Positions 36,007-45,278 of a stretch of 64,000 nucleotides of DNA are shown here, piece after piece; the first letter of the stretch is position 1, and each line of letters begins with the position of its first letter. A program made the translations under genes and the position numbers. The notes under the pieces were generated by a model. That model saw only the letters and a program-made list of their open reading frames with translations, did not search any database and was not told the origin of the DNA. Source of the DNA: Bacteroidota bacterium (GTDB lineage: Bacteria > Bacteroidota > Bacteroidia > Chitinophagales > Chitinophagaceae); NCBI GenBank assembly GCA_018268085.1, contig JAFDXE010000002.1, positions 124,001-188,000 on the forward strand, written 5' to 3'.

Positions 36007-37482
36007 TTACTGCCCCACTTCAATCCACAATACCGAATTCCCCGTACCAAATTCATTCTGCTCCCATAGTTTATTTGCAGGATCAAGTATCCATTTACCA
36101 TCTACAATGAACTTGTATAAATGTTTCCCGGGCGATAAGTACACGGTAAAAGTCCACTCATCTCCTGTTCGTTTCATCACATAAGCTGTTTCATTAAATC
36201 CATTAAAATCACCAGCAAGGATGATGCGCTGTGCATCGCTGTAACCTTTTAATTTAAATGTATAGTTTGCCCCGATGATGAGGATTGAGTTTCCTTTTTT
36301 CCTGTCGTTGTTTGTTAACAGCGGATTGGAAGGGTCTGGCATTTCTGTTCCATCCACCACAAACCTGTATTCATAATTGCCGGGGCCAAGTGTGTATGGC
36401 AATTCCCAGCCTTTTTCCGTTTTGTTCATCCGGTGTTCATGACGTTGCCAGTTATTGAAATTACCCATGAGCATCACCTCCTTCGCCTGTTCATAACCAG
36501 TAAGCCTGAATGTAAAGGGATCACCAAGTTTAATAACGGAATTGTAATCGTTGAACTCATTGGGAACCTTATCGGGGTTACCGGGATCGATCATCCATTC
36601 GCCATCAACGATATACCGGTAAGTATAGGTGCCATTACTGAGGTACACAGGTAATTCCCAACCGGTGGCTGTTTTAAACATAGCCAGGTCTTTCGGCTGC
36701 CAGTTATTGAAACTTCCTGCTACGAAAACCCTCTTTGCATTTTCAAAACCAGCTAATGTGAACGTTATATTCGTTTTATAATAAACAGCATTGGTATTAC
36801 CTCTTCCATCGTTCTCTCTTAACCGGTTGTCTTCATCAATCAGCCATTTACCATCGGCAACAAATTTGTACCAGTACTTTCCCGGTTGTAACGGAACCTG
36901 GGCGAACCATCCATCGGTTGTACGGGTCATTGGTAAGTCATCCGGACTGAAATCATTAAAACTACCGGCAAGGGTTACCCGATTTGCAGACAAATGACCT
37001 TTCAGGAAAAATCTTACTAAAGAATCTTTTACTTCAAAAGCCGGCACATTTTTTCCAAACTTATTATAGCCCATAATAAGATCGCTGCTTACCGGCGGAA
37101 ATCTTCCTGCAATGGCAACCACCAGGTCTTCTGCCGGATTGTTAATATCACCTGAACTTACCAGGGGTTTGGTAATAACTACAATATCATTTCCATTCTT
37201 TTCAATTGTCCATCCCTGCTTTATTAATGAATCCTGCAGGTTTTTGCGTATAAACGATTTAATACCCAATTCCTCCAGGTTAAAAATATGTATAAAACTA
37301 TCGATAGCAGGTTCCGTAAGGTTGCGGTTCAGTTCAATATACATTTTGCCATCCCTTATCGTATAAATGCCCGGTTGCTTTTGTGCAGCCACAGGAATAA
37401 TGATTACGCACATAAAAATGCACAGCCATATTTTATACAGCCATTGCTTTTTACGATGCGTTCCTGCAGATACTATTTCCAT
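36007..37482 (-). CDS. Secreted protein with four tandem glycogen-binding (CBM48/AMPK-beta-like) domains
   Basis: The 491-residue protein has a signal anchor (KIWLCIFMCVIIIPVAAQ) and a linker region of about 110 residues. Four repeats of about 83 residues follow, at roughly 157-238, 239-322, 323-406 and 407-491. Each has the glycogen-binding pattern: V.laGsFNdW/F, then GW...v.L..G.Y.YKF.vDG.W..DP.N, e.g. VFVAGSFNNWQPKDL and YRYIVDGEWMIDPGN. AMPK-beta/CBM48 modules bind alpha-glucans. It carries no catalytic domain. Its start overlaps the upstream aspartic-protease-like gene by 10 bp. Confidence 0.9.
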   Translation of the reverse strand: MEIVSAGTHRKKQWLYKIWLCIFMCVIIIPVAAQKQPGIYTIRDGKMYIELNRNLTEPAIDSFIHIFNLEELGIKSFIRKNLQDSLIKQGWTIEKNGNDIVVITKPLVSSGDINNPAEDLVVAIAGRFPPVSSDLIMGYNKFGKNVPAFEVKDSLVRFFLKGHLSANRVTLAGSFNDFSPDDLPMTRTTDGWFAQVPLQPGKYWYKFVADGKWLIDEDNRLRENDGRGNTNAVYYKTNITFTLAGFENAKRVFVAGSFNNWQPKDLAMFKTATGWELPVYLSNGTYTYRYIVDGEWMIDPGNPDKVPNEFNDYNSVIKLGDPFTFRLTGYEQAKEVMLMGNFNNWQRHEHRMNKTEKGWELPYTLGPGNYEYRFVVDGTEMPDPSNPLLTNNDRKKGNSILIIGANYTFKLKGYSDAQRIILAGDFNGFNETAYVMKRTGDEWTFTVYLSPGKHLYKFIVDGKWILDPANKLWEQNEFGTGNSVLWIEVGQ

Positions 37483-38543
37483 ATATACATTTTACGTTTT
37501 ACAAAGTTAAACCCTATTTTATGTAAGGAAAGAAAATCAAATCCCAACATGCCATCAAGACATCTGTCGTAGGCCGTACACATTTTCTCCAGGTTGGTTA
37601 CGATTACCGGCAGTGAACTTATTTTTAATTCTCCCAGTTCTAAATTATTAAGATCTCCTGCCAGGGCTTCCGTTTTTCCCGAACCGGTACCGGAAAGGGT
37701 TACACGACCCGTTACTCTTACATTGTTTTCAAAAATCCGGTTGGGCAACCTGCTGTCCAGTACATTCGATTCTGCACCGGTGTCGATTAAAAATTTTAAT
37801 TTCCGCCCTGCCATCTGTGCCGTGATCAGCAATTTATTTTCAATTACCGTGATTGGAAAAACATTATAAGACGAAGGATCATTCAGTTGTTCACTCTGGT
37901 AACTGTTGGCTTCTTTTCTGCCGATGAGATGAAAATAGATCAATGATTGTTCATAATCGATGATCATTTCGAACCTGCTGAACAATTGCACACCCAGCAA
38001 TCCCAGGATCTTTACGTTCCTGCTTTTTTCGAGATGACCAAGGTTTACCCGGTCTGCATCTAACCTGGAATAATGTACCGGCCCGAACGACAACCGGTCT
38101 ACCTGCACCTGGTCTGATCCGGCTGCTGTTCCCGTAATGCCTCCGCCTACATCTCCGCCCGTGGTTGTTATAGTAGGATAATCCCTGAAATAAGTGAGGT
38201 TAAGCACCAAACCCGGTGCACCTGTATCCAAAATAAAGTTTCCCTCCATGCTGTCGGCTGATGCTTTAATTAATATCAGGTTCCCGGAACGGGTAAAAGG
38301 GATCACGGCAATATTGGAATCGCAACTAACCATGGGATCTGCAAAAAAATGCAATGGAGCGGACAACGTAATTATGTTTGTTGATGCAGGCAGACTATCG
38401 GTATGATTGCAATTCCCTGCATTCACTGGTAACAGCCATGCATAACAAAAAATGCACAGCAAAACTGGTATGATCTTCTTTAATAACAAACAGGCTATAC
38501 TTACAATTAAAGATATGTGTTTGACTGTTGATGAAAAATCCAA
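37473..38543 (-). CDS. Retropepsin-like (clan AA) aspartic protease, two-lobed
   Basis: The 356-residue protein has an N-terminal hydrophobic segment (KKIIPVLLCIFCYAWLLPVNAG). Two DTG motifs follow: D106-T-G-A in GNFILDTGAPGLVLN and D254-T-G-A in FLIDTGAESNVLD. Each is followed by a hydrophobic psi-loop partner (ILGLLGVQLFSRF; LDGMLGFDFLSLH). The two-lobed layout matches periplasmic clan AA proteins. Activity requires both Asp. It probably acts in the envelope. Its 3' end overlaps the CBM48-like gene by 10 bp, so the pair is translationally coupled. Confidence 0.88.
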   Translation of the reverse strand: MDFSSTVKHISLIVSIACLLLKKIIPVLLCIFCYAWLLPVNAGNCNHTDSLPASTNIITLSAPLHFFADPMVSCDSNIAVIPFTRSGNLILIKASADSMEGNFILDTGAPGLVLNLTYFRDYPTITTTGGDVGGGITGTAAGSDQVQVDRLSFGPVHYSRLDADRVNLGHLEKSRNVKILGLLGVQLFSRFEMIIDYEQSLIYFHLIGRKEANSYQSEQLNDPSSYNVFPITVIENKLLITAQMAGRKLKFLIDTGAESNVLDSRLPNRIFENNVRVTGRVTLSGTGSGKTEALAGDLNNLELGELKISSLPVIVTNLEKMCTAYDRCLDGMLGFDFLSLHKIGFNFVKRKMYIWK

Positions 38544-38580
38544 ACTTACATGAACGGAAAAAACAAAGTTTGAAATATAA

Positions 38581-38606
38581 AAAGCCTTCCCCTGGGAGAA
38601 GGCTTT
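38581..38606 (-). terminator. Rho-independent terminator after the M12B-type gene
   Basis: An AAAGCCTTC/GAAGGCTTT stem (38581-38589 and 38598-38606) ends in a T-run on the minus strand, 20 bp after the stop at 38626. Confidence 0.8.
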
Positions 38607-38625
38607 TCAAAGAATGAATACCGTT

Positions 38626-41600
38626 TTATTTTTTTATGAATTTCATTGCTGATGATGTTCCGCCTGGTTCAATATATTTTAAAAGATAAACACCTGCGGC
38701 AAGTTTACTTACATCCAGTGTGTTTACATTTCTTCCGGTTTCAACCAGGATCAATTGATCTTTTACCAGCGCTCCTTTGCTGTCGTACACCTGTACTTTC
38801 AGGCTACCGGTTGTTTCACTGTTATAATCAATATTCAACTGACCTGCGGTAGGGTTGGGGTAAACGATAATGATACCGTTTTTATCGAAGAGCAAAGCAA
38901 CAACATTGCTGATGGTTTTAGAGCCGTTGATATCCACTTCTTCCACCCTGTAATAATTCCATTTTGAAAGCGGAGCTGCATCTGTAAATCCGTAATTTCT
39001 TAACGAATTACTGTTACCCGCTGCCGTTACTGCACCCAGTGTGGAACTAAAATGAACACCATCTCCTGAACGCTGTACATTAAAGAATGCGCTGTTTGTT
39101 TCTGATGTTGTCTTCCAGCTTAATAAACCTTTTGTTCCTTCTTTACGTGCTGAAAGTACAAGGTCGTTAACAGCCAATGGCGCCGTAACAATTACCGTCA
39201 CAAAATTCTTACTGAAGTTTACACAGAAAGTAGCCGGGTTATTGAAGATGTTTGTTACCAGTGTATTTAAACTTCCACCAACATAAGCAGCAGCAAACGC
39301 ATTTAACGGAATGGAACTGCTATATGAAACACCATATACATTATACGTTCCGGATGGATAAGTTGCGCTGTTGGTAAGATTTGCCGTTGCACTGATGCCC
39401 GTAATGATATTCGTTGCTGTATTTACTATTACATACGCATAGCTGAAAGATGCTCCTGGATCTGAATAGATGGTAGAACCCGTAAATAATTGTCCGCCTG
39501 CAGGTGAAGCTGAGCTCACCGCTACCGAATATGCACTTGGTAAAGCCGGCTGGGTTGTAGTAAATGTTGTGATGGCCATCGAATAGGCGGTACCGGCAGT
39601 TAATGCCACACTATAACTTGAAGATGCTGTTGGTGAAGTACCGTCGTAACTTATATTGGATTTTAAAAATCCTGCGCATGGATTTGACGGATCATAAGAT
39701 CCACTGTACAGGTTCATCACAGTTCCTAATGTTCCGGTAAGATTAAAGGTATAAGTAGCGCTGATATTCGGCGTGAAATTAAATACCTGGTAGCGCACTA
39801 CATTTGAAAAGCCCTGGCACGCACTGGTAACTGTATAAAAAATCGCCAGGCTGGAAGTAGGATCGGAAGTTGTAAGTGTTCCTGCGATGGTTAACGGCGT
39901 ACTGTATTGCGGGCTCAAACCAAGATTCAATGCCGGACTGCCTGCCAATGCCACAACGGTATTGGTTGGTGCTACAACTGCACCTTCTGCTGTACATGCT
40001 GAAGATATCGTGATATCACCTGTATTGATGCTAAAGAAAATATTGCCGATAGATTTTACCATTACTCTTCCTTTGGTAGTAGACTGTGCCGGGATAATGA
40101 TGTTCTCCGTACCATCGTTGGCTGTACTGCTTACCAATGTGTATGGGAAAGTAAGTCCCCCATCTGTTGAAAATAAAATAGAAACGTTCGCAACATTGAA
40201 AGGCGCAGCGGTGGTACCGGCATTTGTCCAGGTAATCGTAGCTGTATTGGTTCCGTTTGCTACCCATGTAGTAGCGGTTGGCTGAGAAGTTACTTTAAAT
40301 GCAGTGGCGCCGGAAGTTGTTACCGACATTTCATCGTAACAAACACCACCACCACCGGCACGGTTATCCCTTGCCGTTAGCCTGAAATTCATCGTACGGG
40401 CAACTGTTGGTAATATTTCACCAATGGTAGTTACATTGTTGGCGATATCATACATTCTTGGAAATGTTCTTGAAGGGCTCAACACTGGCTGAAAAGAACG
40501 GAACAAAGGTGTTGCAGCACCGGTAGTAACATTCCAGTTTCCAAATGCCGCTCCCACATCTATCTGTTCCCAGCTATACGTAAGCATATCGCCGTCGGCA
40601 TCTGTTGCCGATCCGGTTAGTGTGAAAGGTGTGTTTACAGGTATGGTAAAATTTGATCCGGCATTCACAACAGGTGGCGTGTTTCCGGTAGCAGTAGCTG
40701 TACCACAGGTTGATCCGCCCGCATTCCTCGAAAATTTACCCAATTCATTAAAGCTCACAGCATGAAACTGCGGATCGCTATGCGGTTGCAGATCATTGGT
40801 AGTACAAATTCCGGCATAAGCCATAATGGTAGAACCACTTCCCGGTTCAGCATTGGCGGTGTTTGCTCCATTACCGGAACAGTTGCCGGTTGCAGCATTA
40901 AATGTATGATTACCGCCGAACTGGTGTCCCATTTCATGTGCTACATAATCGATATCATAAGCATCTCCCACGGGCGCCGGTGAGCCGGTAATGCCCCTTG
41001 CTTTTTGTGCAGCGGTACAAACTACGCCCAGTCCGGCCAATCCCCCACCACCTGTGCTGAATGTGTGGCCGATATCATAGTTTGCTGCACCAATATTTCC
41101 ATTGATCACCGTTTGGCTTTCATTGATCAGTGTGTTTGCATTGTTATTGCCGGTAAACGGATCTGTAGCCGCATTCAGGTATTCGATAACGTTATTATTT
41201 GCAATCAATACCAACCTGATGGCAACTTCTGTTTCATATACACCGTTTACCCTGTTCACGGATGTTACGATGGCCGAATGTAACAATGCGGCATTCGTAC
41301 CTCCTACCGCAACGGCATATTCACCGGTACAGGCTACCGCCAACCGGTAAGTGCGCAAGGTGCTTCCCAGGCAGGGGCCGCCAACAGGAACAGAATTATC
41401 AATAGAGGTACCATTGTCTTTCGACAACAGTCCGTAATCTTCTACACCAATTTCATTAAAACGTTTTGGCGTAAGGTCTTTTTTGTAATAAGCAATATAA
41501 TTTGTTTTTTCACCTCTTGCATACGGATCTATCCATGCCGAACCATGTACGGGCGATAAGATCATTGCATGAAATCCAAATGCTGTCCAGTCTAATTTAA

Positions 41601-41979
41601 TCGTTGCAGTCCGGTCTTCAATGCCCTGGCCGCTGTACGTTCTTATATCGGGAAATTTATCCTGCAACCCCGGTTCCATCATACTGTATTCAACAACATT
41701 GAAATGCTGAATGCTTCCATCGGGCATTGGTAGTGCAATAACCAGCGGGGTTATTTTGGAGGCTACAGAAAATTCAGCAGGAGCTGTTTTTAATGTTGCC
41801 AGCAAACCTGTTGTATCCAGTGCAAAAACTTTATAGCGCTCGGGAACAATGGGTCTTAACTGGTTTGCAGCTTTCGCCTGTGCATCAGCAATTTCTCTCC
41901 AGAAATTATTTTGTGCCGTTAGCTTGAGGGAAAATAAAAGGAAGAATAAAGCAAGGAATACCTGTGTAGTATTTTTCAT
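38626..41979 (-). CDS. T9SS-exported reprolysin-type (M12B) metalloprotease
   Basis: The 1117-residue protein has a signal peptide (MKNTTQVFLALFFLLFSLKLTAQ), a pro-like domain of about 190 residues, and a metzincin catalytic domain with H348-E-M-G-H352-xx-G-G-xx-H358 (VAHEMGHQFGGNHTF). Two or more Ig/fibronectin-like beta domains follow (about 450-1000). The C-terminal 80 residues are a T9SS sorting domain (VYPNPTAGQLNIDY; LKYIEPGGTSSAMKFIKK). Metzincins of this type are secreted proteases. The product should be processed at the cell surface. Confidence 0.92.
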   Translation of the reverse strand: MKNTTQVFLALFFLLFSLKLTAQNNFWREIADAQAKAANQLRPIVPERYKVFALDTTGLLATLKTAPAEFSVASKITPLVIALPMPDGSIQHFNVVEYSMMEPGLQDKFPDIRTYSGQGIEDRTATIKLDWTAFGFHAMILSPVHGSAWIDPYARGEKTNYIAYYKKDLTPKRFNEIGVEDYGLLSKDNGTSIDNSVPVGGPCLGSTLRTYRLAVACTGEYAVAVGGTNAALLHSAIVTSVNRVNGVYETEVAIRLVLIANNNVIEYLNAATDPFTGNNNANTLINESQTVINGNIGAANYDIGHTFSTGGGGLAGLGVVCTAAQKARGITGSPAPVGDAYDIDYVAHEMGHQFGGNHTFNAATGNCSGNGANTANAEPGSGSTIMAYAGICTTNDLQPHSDPQFHAVSFNELGKFSRNAGGSTCGTATATGNTPPVVNAGSNFTIPVNTPFTLTGSATDADGDMLTYSWEQIDVGAAFGNWNVTTGAATPLFRSFQPVLSPSRTFPRMYDIANNVTTIGEILPTVARTMNFRLTARDNRAGGGGVCYDEMSVTTSGATAFKVTSQPTATTWVANGTNTATITWTNAGTTAAPFNVANVSILFSTDGGLTFPYTLVSSTANDGTENIIIPAQSTTKGRVMVKSIGNIFFSINTGDITISSACTAEGAVVAPTNTVVALAGSPALNLGLSPQYSTPLTIAGTLTTSDPTSSLAIFYTVTSACQGFSNVVRYQVFNFTPNISATYTFNLTGTLGTVMNLYSGSYDPSNPCAGFLKSNISYDGTSPTASSSYSVALTAGTAYSMAITTFTTTQPALPSAYSVAVSSASPAGGQLFTGSTIYSDPGASFSYAYVIVNTATNIITGISATANLTNSATYPSGTYNVYGVSYSSSIPLNAFAAAYVGGSLNTLVTNIFNNPATFCVNFSKNFVTVIVTAPLAVNDLVLSARKEGTKGLLSWKTTSETNSAFFNVQRSGDGVHFSSTLGAVTAAGNSNSLRNYGFTDAAPLSKWNYYRVEEVDINGSKTISNVVALLFDKNGIIIVYPNPTAGQLNIDYNSETTGSLKVQVYDSKGALVKDQLILVETGRNVNTLDVSKLAAGVYLLKYIEPGGTSSAMKFIKK

Positions 41980-42070
41980 GATAAAAAAATTAAGCGTCTA
42001 AAGTTCTGCAAAATTTATCACACAGTCAAAATATGATGGAATATGACGCAGAAATGAAAAACGGGAAAAT

Positions 42071-42436
42071 TTAACTGTGATATACCCTGGATTTGATGAT
42101 TAGCCCATTGCTGATCTCAAGGATTTCCGCCACCATCATATCAGGGGCTCCATCGGCTTTTCGCAGATATTCCATGAGTAGCTGGGCTTCATTTACGATC
42201 AGGTTTACGAGATTGTATTGTAAAGACGGAATACTTTGGAATGAACCCGCCCACCAATGGCGCAACGCATCTTTCCCACTCACCCAACCCTGTGTTTCAG
42301 GTTGTTTGATTTTTAATTTCGGACTAAAGTGAATGGCATCATCTGCATACAGCGATAATAATTTTTCAATATCGTGTTCATTAAAAGCATCTATCCATTG
42401 CAAAGCGATAGAGCGGTTGATGTCGGCTGGCAGCAT
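42071..42436 (-). CDS. NTF2-like (SnoaL-type) protein
   Basis: The 121-residue product is a single NTF2-like cone: SIALQWIDAFNEHDIEKLLS, LYADDAIHFSPK, WVSGKDALRHWWAGSFQSIP and an ending VAEILEISNGLIIKSRVYH. No signal peptide is present, so it is probably cytoplasmic. Members are often small isomerases or dimeric binding proteins. It is divergent from the amidohydrolase gene that itself ends in an NTF2-like domain, with the RNA-like element in between. Confidence 0.88.
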   Translation of the reverse strand: MLPADINRSIALQWIDAFNEHDIEKLLSLYADDAIHFSPKLKIKQPETQGWVSGKDALRHWWAGSFQSIPSLQYNLVNLIVNEAQLLMEYLRKADGAPDMMVAEILEISNGLIIKSRVYHS

Positions 42437-42504
42437 GTAAAAAATATTTTTCCACTAATATAATAGTGAAACAAATGTAATAGAATTAAAAAATAACTGC
42501 AGTG

Positions 42505-42575
42505 ATAAAAAAAGAGGGACCAAGATAGAAATCTAGTCCCGTTTTAAATCCAATATCCTTGAAAAACCAAGGAGT
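42505..42575 (-). ncRNA. Copy 2 of the dispersed structured RNA/terminator-like element
   Basis: On the minus strand the core GGTTTTTCAAGGATATTGG (42550-42568) leads to a hairpin pairing GGGAC (42516-42520) with GTCCC (42536-42540) and AGAT (42523-42526) with ATCT (42531-42534), then TCTTTTTTT. Compared with copy 1 at 21605-21670, both stem differences are compensatory (G-C to A-T on each helix) and one base is missing beside the core. It lies 69 bp upstream of the NTF2-like gene and inside the leader region of the divergent amidohydrolase. Confidence 0.45.
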
Positions 42576-42647
42576 AATAATCAGCAATCATGCCAAAGCA
42601 ATAATTTTTTCCTGCACATAACCCCAATTTATTCAGAGATGAGATGT

Positions 42648-42655
42648 TATATTTG
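42648..42655 (+). promoter_or_regulatory. Probable -7 box (TATATTTG) of the amidohydrolase gene
   Basis: TATATTTG matches the Bacteroidota TAnnTTTG -7 element and lies 35 bp before the ATG. A clear TTG -33 box is not visible at the usual spacing. Confidence 0.5.
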
Positions 42656-42690
42656 ACTTTCCTCACTTCCTTCATCTAAATAAATAGCGC

Positions 42691-44421
42691 ATGAATAAGT
42701 TTTCATTGTTACTAACGCTCTGCATTGTTGCGCAGTTAAACGGCATGAGCCAGTTGTTGATTAAAAATGTAACGATTGCAGATGTTGAAAATAAAAAGTT
42801 GCTCACCGGATACGATGTAACCTGTAGTGAGGGGAAAATAGTTTCTATCGAAAAGCATAAGCCCGGAAAAGTTATTGTTGCAAATGATACCATTGATGGC
42901 ACAGGAAAATTTCTTATACCGGGCCTAACGGATGCACACGTACATTTTTTCCAGAGCGGCGGTTTGTTTGCAAGGCCGGATGCAATTGATCTGCGTAAAC
43001 ACCAACCTTATGCTGATGAAATAAAATGGACGCACAACAATATGGAAGATTTTCTGCGGAGGTACACCGCAACAGGCATTACCGCTGTAGTTGATGTGGG
43101 CGCAACCTATAATATTTTGCAGCAACGGGATAGTTTTAAAAATAAAGAATATGCACCGCTGATATCAATGACAGGTCCATTATTAACTACCTATGTTCCC
43201 GAACCATTTAAGAAACTGGGAGCTGACGCACCTTTTCTGAAAATGGAAACAGCAGAAGGTGTAAGGGCTTCCGTAAAAGAACAGATACAGCATAAAGCTG
43301 ATTTTATAAAGATCTGGTACATTGTTACAGACCAGGACAAGGAAGCTGGTGCCAGGAAAAATTTATCATTGGTAAAAGCCGCCATAGATGAAGCCCATGC
43401 AAACCATCTTCGGGTAGCCGTTCACGCTACTGAACGTATTACGGCGCAACTGGCGGTAGAAGCCGGTGCCGATTTTTTAGTACATAATGTAGATGATGAA
43501 ATAGTAAGTGATGAATTTGTGCAGTTGTTGAAAAGGAAGAAAACCGTATTGTGCCCTACGATGGTTGTTGCAGATGGATATTACAGGGTTTTTAACAACA
43601 GTTACGGGTTTACTGCTGAAGAACTTGCCATTTCAAACCCGCAGCAGGTTGCATCTATACTTGATTTCTATTATACCGATAGCAGCATTTCAAAAGCGTT
43701 GATTAAAACAACATCTGCAGCAAAATATGAGGCATTTCGCAAACACAGTGATTCCATTTCACTGGTAAATCTTATGAGGTTGTATAAAGGAGGTGTATGT
43801 ATTGCAACAGGAACAGATGCCGGAAATATCGGAACGCATCATGCAGGCTCCTATTTTAATGAACTGCAGGCAATGCAACAGGCGGGATTTAATGGCTGGG
43901 ATCTTTTACAGGCTTCTACCATTAATGGAGCAAAGGCAGTAGGCGAAGAAAAAGAATGGGGGTCAATTGCAAAAGGTAAAAATGCAAATATGATTTTGCT
44001 GGATGCTAATCCTGTTGATAGTATTACAAACTGGAGAAAAATAAACAGCATCATCAATAAAGGGAAGGTTTTGAAACCGGGAACAATTTTGCTGCATGCA
44101 AACGATACTCCCGTGCAGGAACAACTGAATGCATACAATGCACATAACCTGGAAGCATTTCTTGAACCTTATGCTGAAGAGGTGGAAGTGTACAGTTTCC
44201 CTGGAAAACTTATGATAAAAGGGAAAAAGGAAATGAGAGAAGAATATCGGTTTATCACAAAAACAGCGGGGTTACATTGTGTATTGCTGAACCGGATTAA
44301 GGAAGGCAATATGATTATCGATCATGAAGAAATTCATGTGAATGGGAGAAAACCTTTTAACGGCATTGCTATTTATATTGTAGAAAATGGGAAAATAACA
44401 AAAGTGTATTTTCCCGAATGA
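42691..44421 (+). CDS. Amidohydrolase fused to a C-terminal NTF2-like domain
   Basis: The 576-residue protein starts with a short signal (MNKFSLLLTLCIVAQLNG). The amidohydrolase barrel has the metal motif D-A-H83-V-H85 (PGLTDAHVHFF), further His residues in RVAVHATER and FLVHNVDDE, and Asp in ATGTDAGN; the closing beta domain follows in GSIAKGKNANMILL. The last 105 residues (QLNAYNAHNLEAFLEPYAEEV to ITKVYFPE) resemble an NTF2/SnoaL cone. Fusion of a cyclic amidohydrolase to NTF2 is unusual; the substrate is unknown. Confidence 0.88.
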   Translation: MNKFSLLLTLCIVAQLNGMSQLLIKNVTIADVENKKLLTGYDVTCSEGKIVSIEKHKPGKVIVANDTIDGTGKFLIPGLTDAHVHFFQSGGLFARPDAIDLRKHQPYADEIKWTHNNMEDFLRRYTATGITAVVDVGATYNILQQRDSFKNKEYAPLISMTGPLLTTYVPEPFKKLGADAPFLKMETAEGVRASVKEQIQHKADFIKIWYIVTDQDKEAGARKNLSLVKAAIDEAHANHLRVAVHATERITAQLAVEAGADFLVHNVDDEIVSDEFVQLLKRKKTVLCPTMVVADGYYRVFNNSYGFTAEELAISNPQQVASILDFYYTDSSISKALIKTTSAAKYEAFRKHSDSISLVNLMRLYKGGVCIATGTDAGNIGTHHAGSYFNELQAMQQAGFNGWDLLQASTINGAKAVGEEKEWGSIAKGKNANMILLDANPVDSITNWRKINSIINKGKVLKPGTILLHANDTPVQEQLNAYNAHNLEAFLEPYAEEVEVYSFPGKLMIKGKKEMREEYRFITKTAGLHCVLLNRIKEGNMIIDHEEIHVNGRKPFNGIAIYIVENGKITKVYFPE

Positions 44422-44562
44422 TGTGGTGAGATAGTGAAGACAGTTTCCCCGAACAGTAATAATTAAATAGTGTATTACAAATGAACCTTGTTCTTCAGTA
44501 CAGAGAAGAAGATCACAAAGCAGCAACGGATATGTAATACAATTAACCGCATAAACAAAAAA

Positions 44563-44586
44563 AATGGCACCGGTTAAAGTGCCATT
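44563..44586 (-). terminator. Rho-independent terminator after the lipoprotein gene
   Basis: AATGGCAC (44563-44570) and GTGCCATT (44579-44586) form an 8-bp stem with an 8-base loop. On the minus strand it is followed by a run of T, 9 bp after the stop of the 44595-45206 gene. Confidence 0.8.
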
Positions 44587-44594
44587 GTTGTTGG

Positions 44595-45206
44595 TTATTT
44601 ATTTTTGGTGGGTTTTGCTGTTTGTAAGGGGAAAGCAGTTGTTCCCTTTTTATTTTTATTGATATTGAAACCTTTGCTTTCCATGTAGGCTACTGCTTCG
44701 TCATCATCTTTTGCTATGGCATTCATATTATCTTTTGTATAAGCCAGTATTTTTCCATCGTCACCTTTTTGAACAAAATATTCATCTACTGTTCCAACGC
44801 CATTGTAATATTTTTTTGCATACACATTTATTCTGCCTTTTGCAACACGTATTGCAAAACCGGGAAGTGTTTCTTTGGCAACATAGCTTTTACGACCGGA
44901 TACAAAATTTTCCTGGGAAATAGCATAATGATCTTTATTCTGGTATGCTTTGATTTGTTTTGCAAAAATTTTCTGTTTCCCGTCAGCAAGCAGGTAAGGC
45001 GTAGTGAGTACACCGGTTACCAGTTTCAGAGAAGTATAGTTCTTTATGGTTCCGTCTTTTAACTGGATAAAACATGCTGAACTTTGTTCTTTCGACTTTT
45101 CAATATCTGTTTTACGAATGGTAATGGTTTCTCTTTCTGAGCGGCAGGAAATGCCTACGGCAGTAATACATAAGGCTAAGCTAAATGCCTGTAAGGTCTT
45201 TTTCAT
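44595..45206 (-). CDS. Lipoprotein, member of a duplicated pair with 46568-47239
   Basis: The 203-residue protein has a lipoprotein signal (MKKTLQAFSLALCITAVGISC). The mature part shares many residues in order with the gene at 46568-47239: CFIQLKDGTIKNYTSLKLVTG, LLADGKQKIFAKQIKAYQNK, KETLPGFAIRVAKGRINVYAKK and ILAYTKDNM. The domain looks beta-rich with a C-terminal helix and Lys-rich tail. The function is unknown. The two copies flank a Gfo/Idh oxidoreductase gene, which suggests local duplication. Confidence 0.8.
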   Translation of the reverse strand: MKKTLQAFSLALCITAVGISCRSERETITIRKTDIEKSKEQSSACFIQLKDGTIKNYTSLKLVTGVLTTPYLLADGKQKIFAKQIKAYQNKDHYAISQENFVSGRKSYVAKETLPGFAIRVAKGRINVYAKKYYNGVGTVDEYFVQKGDDGKILAYTKDNMNAIAKDDDEAVAYMESKGFNINKNKKGTTAFPLQTAKPTKNK

Positions 45207-45278
45207 AGTTTAGGATTTCGCTATTTAACGTAAATACACTTCGATTATTGTAAAAATACCAGGAGTACCCAACAATTT

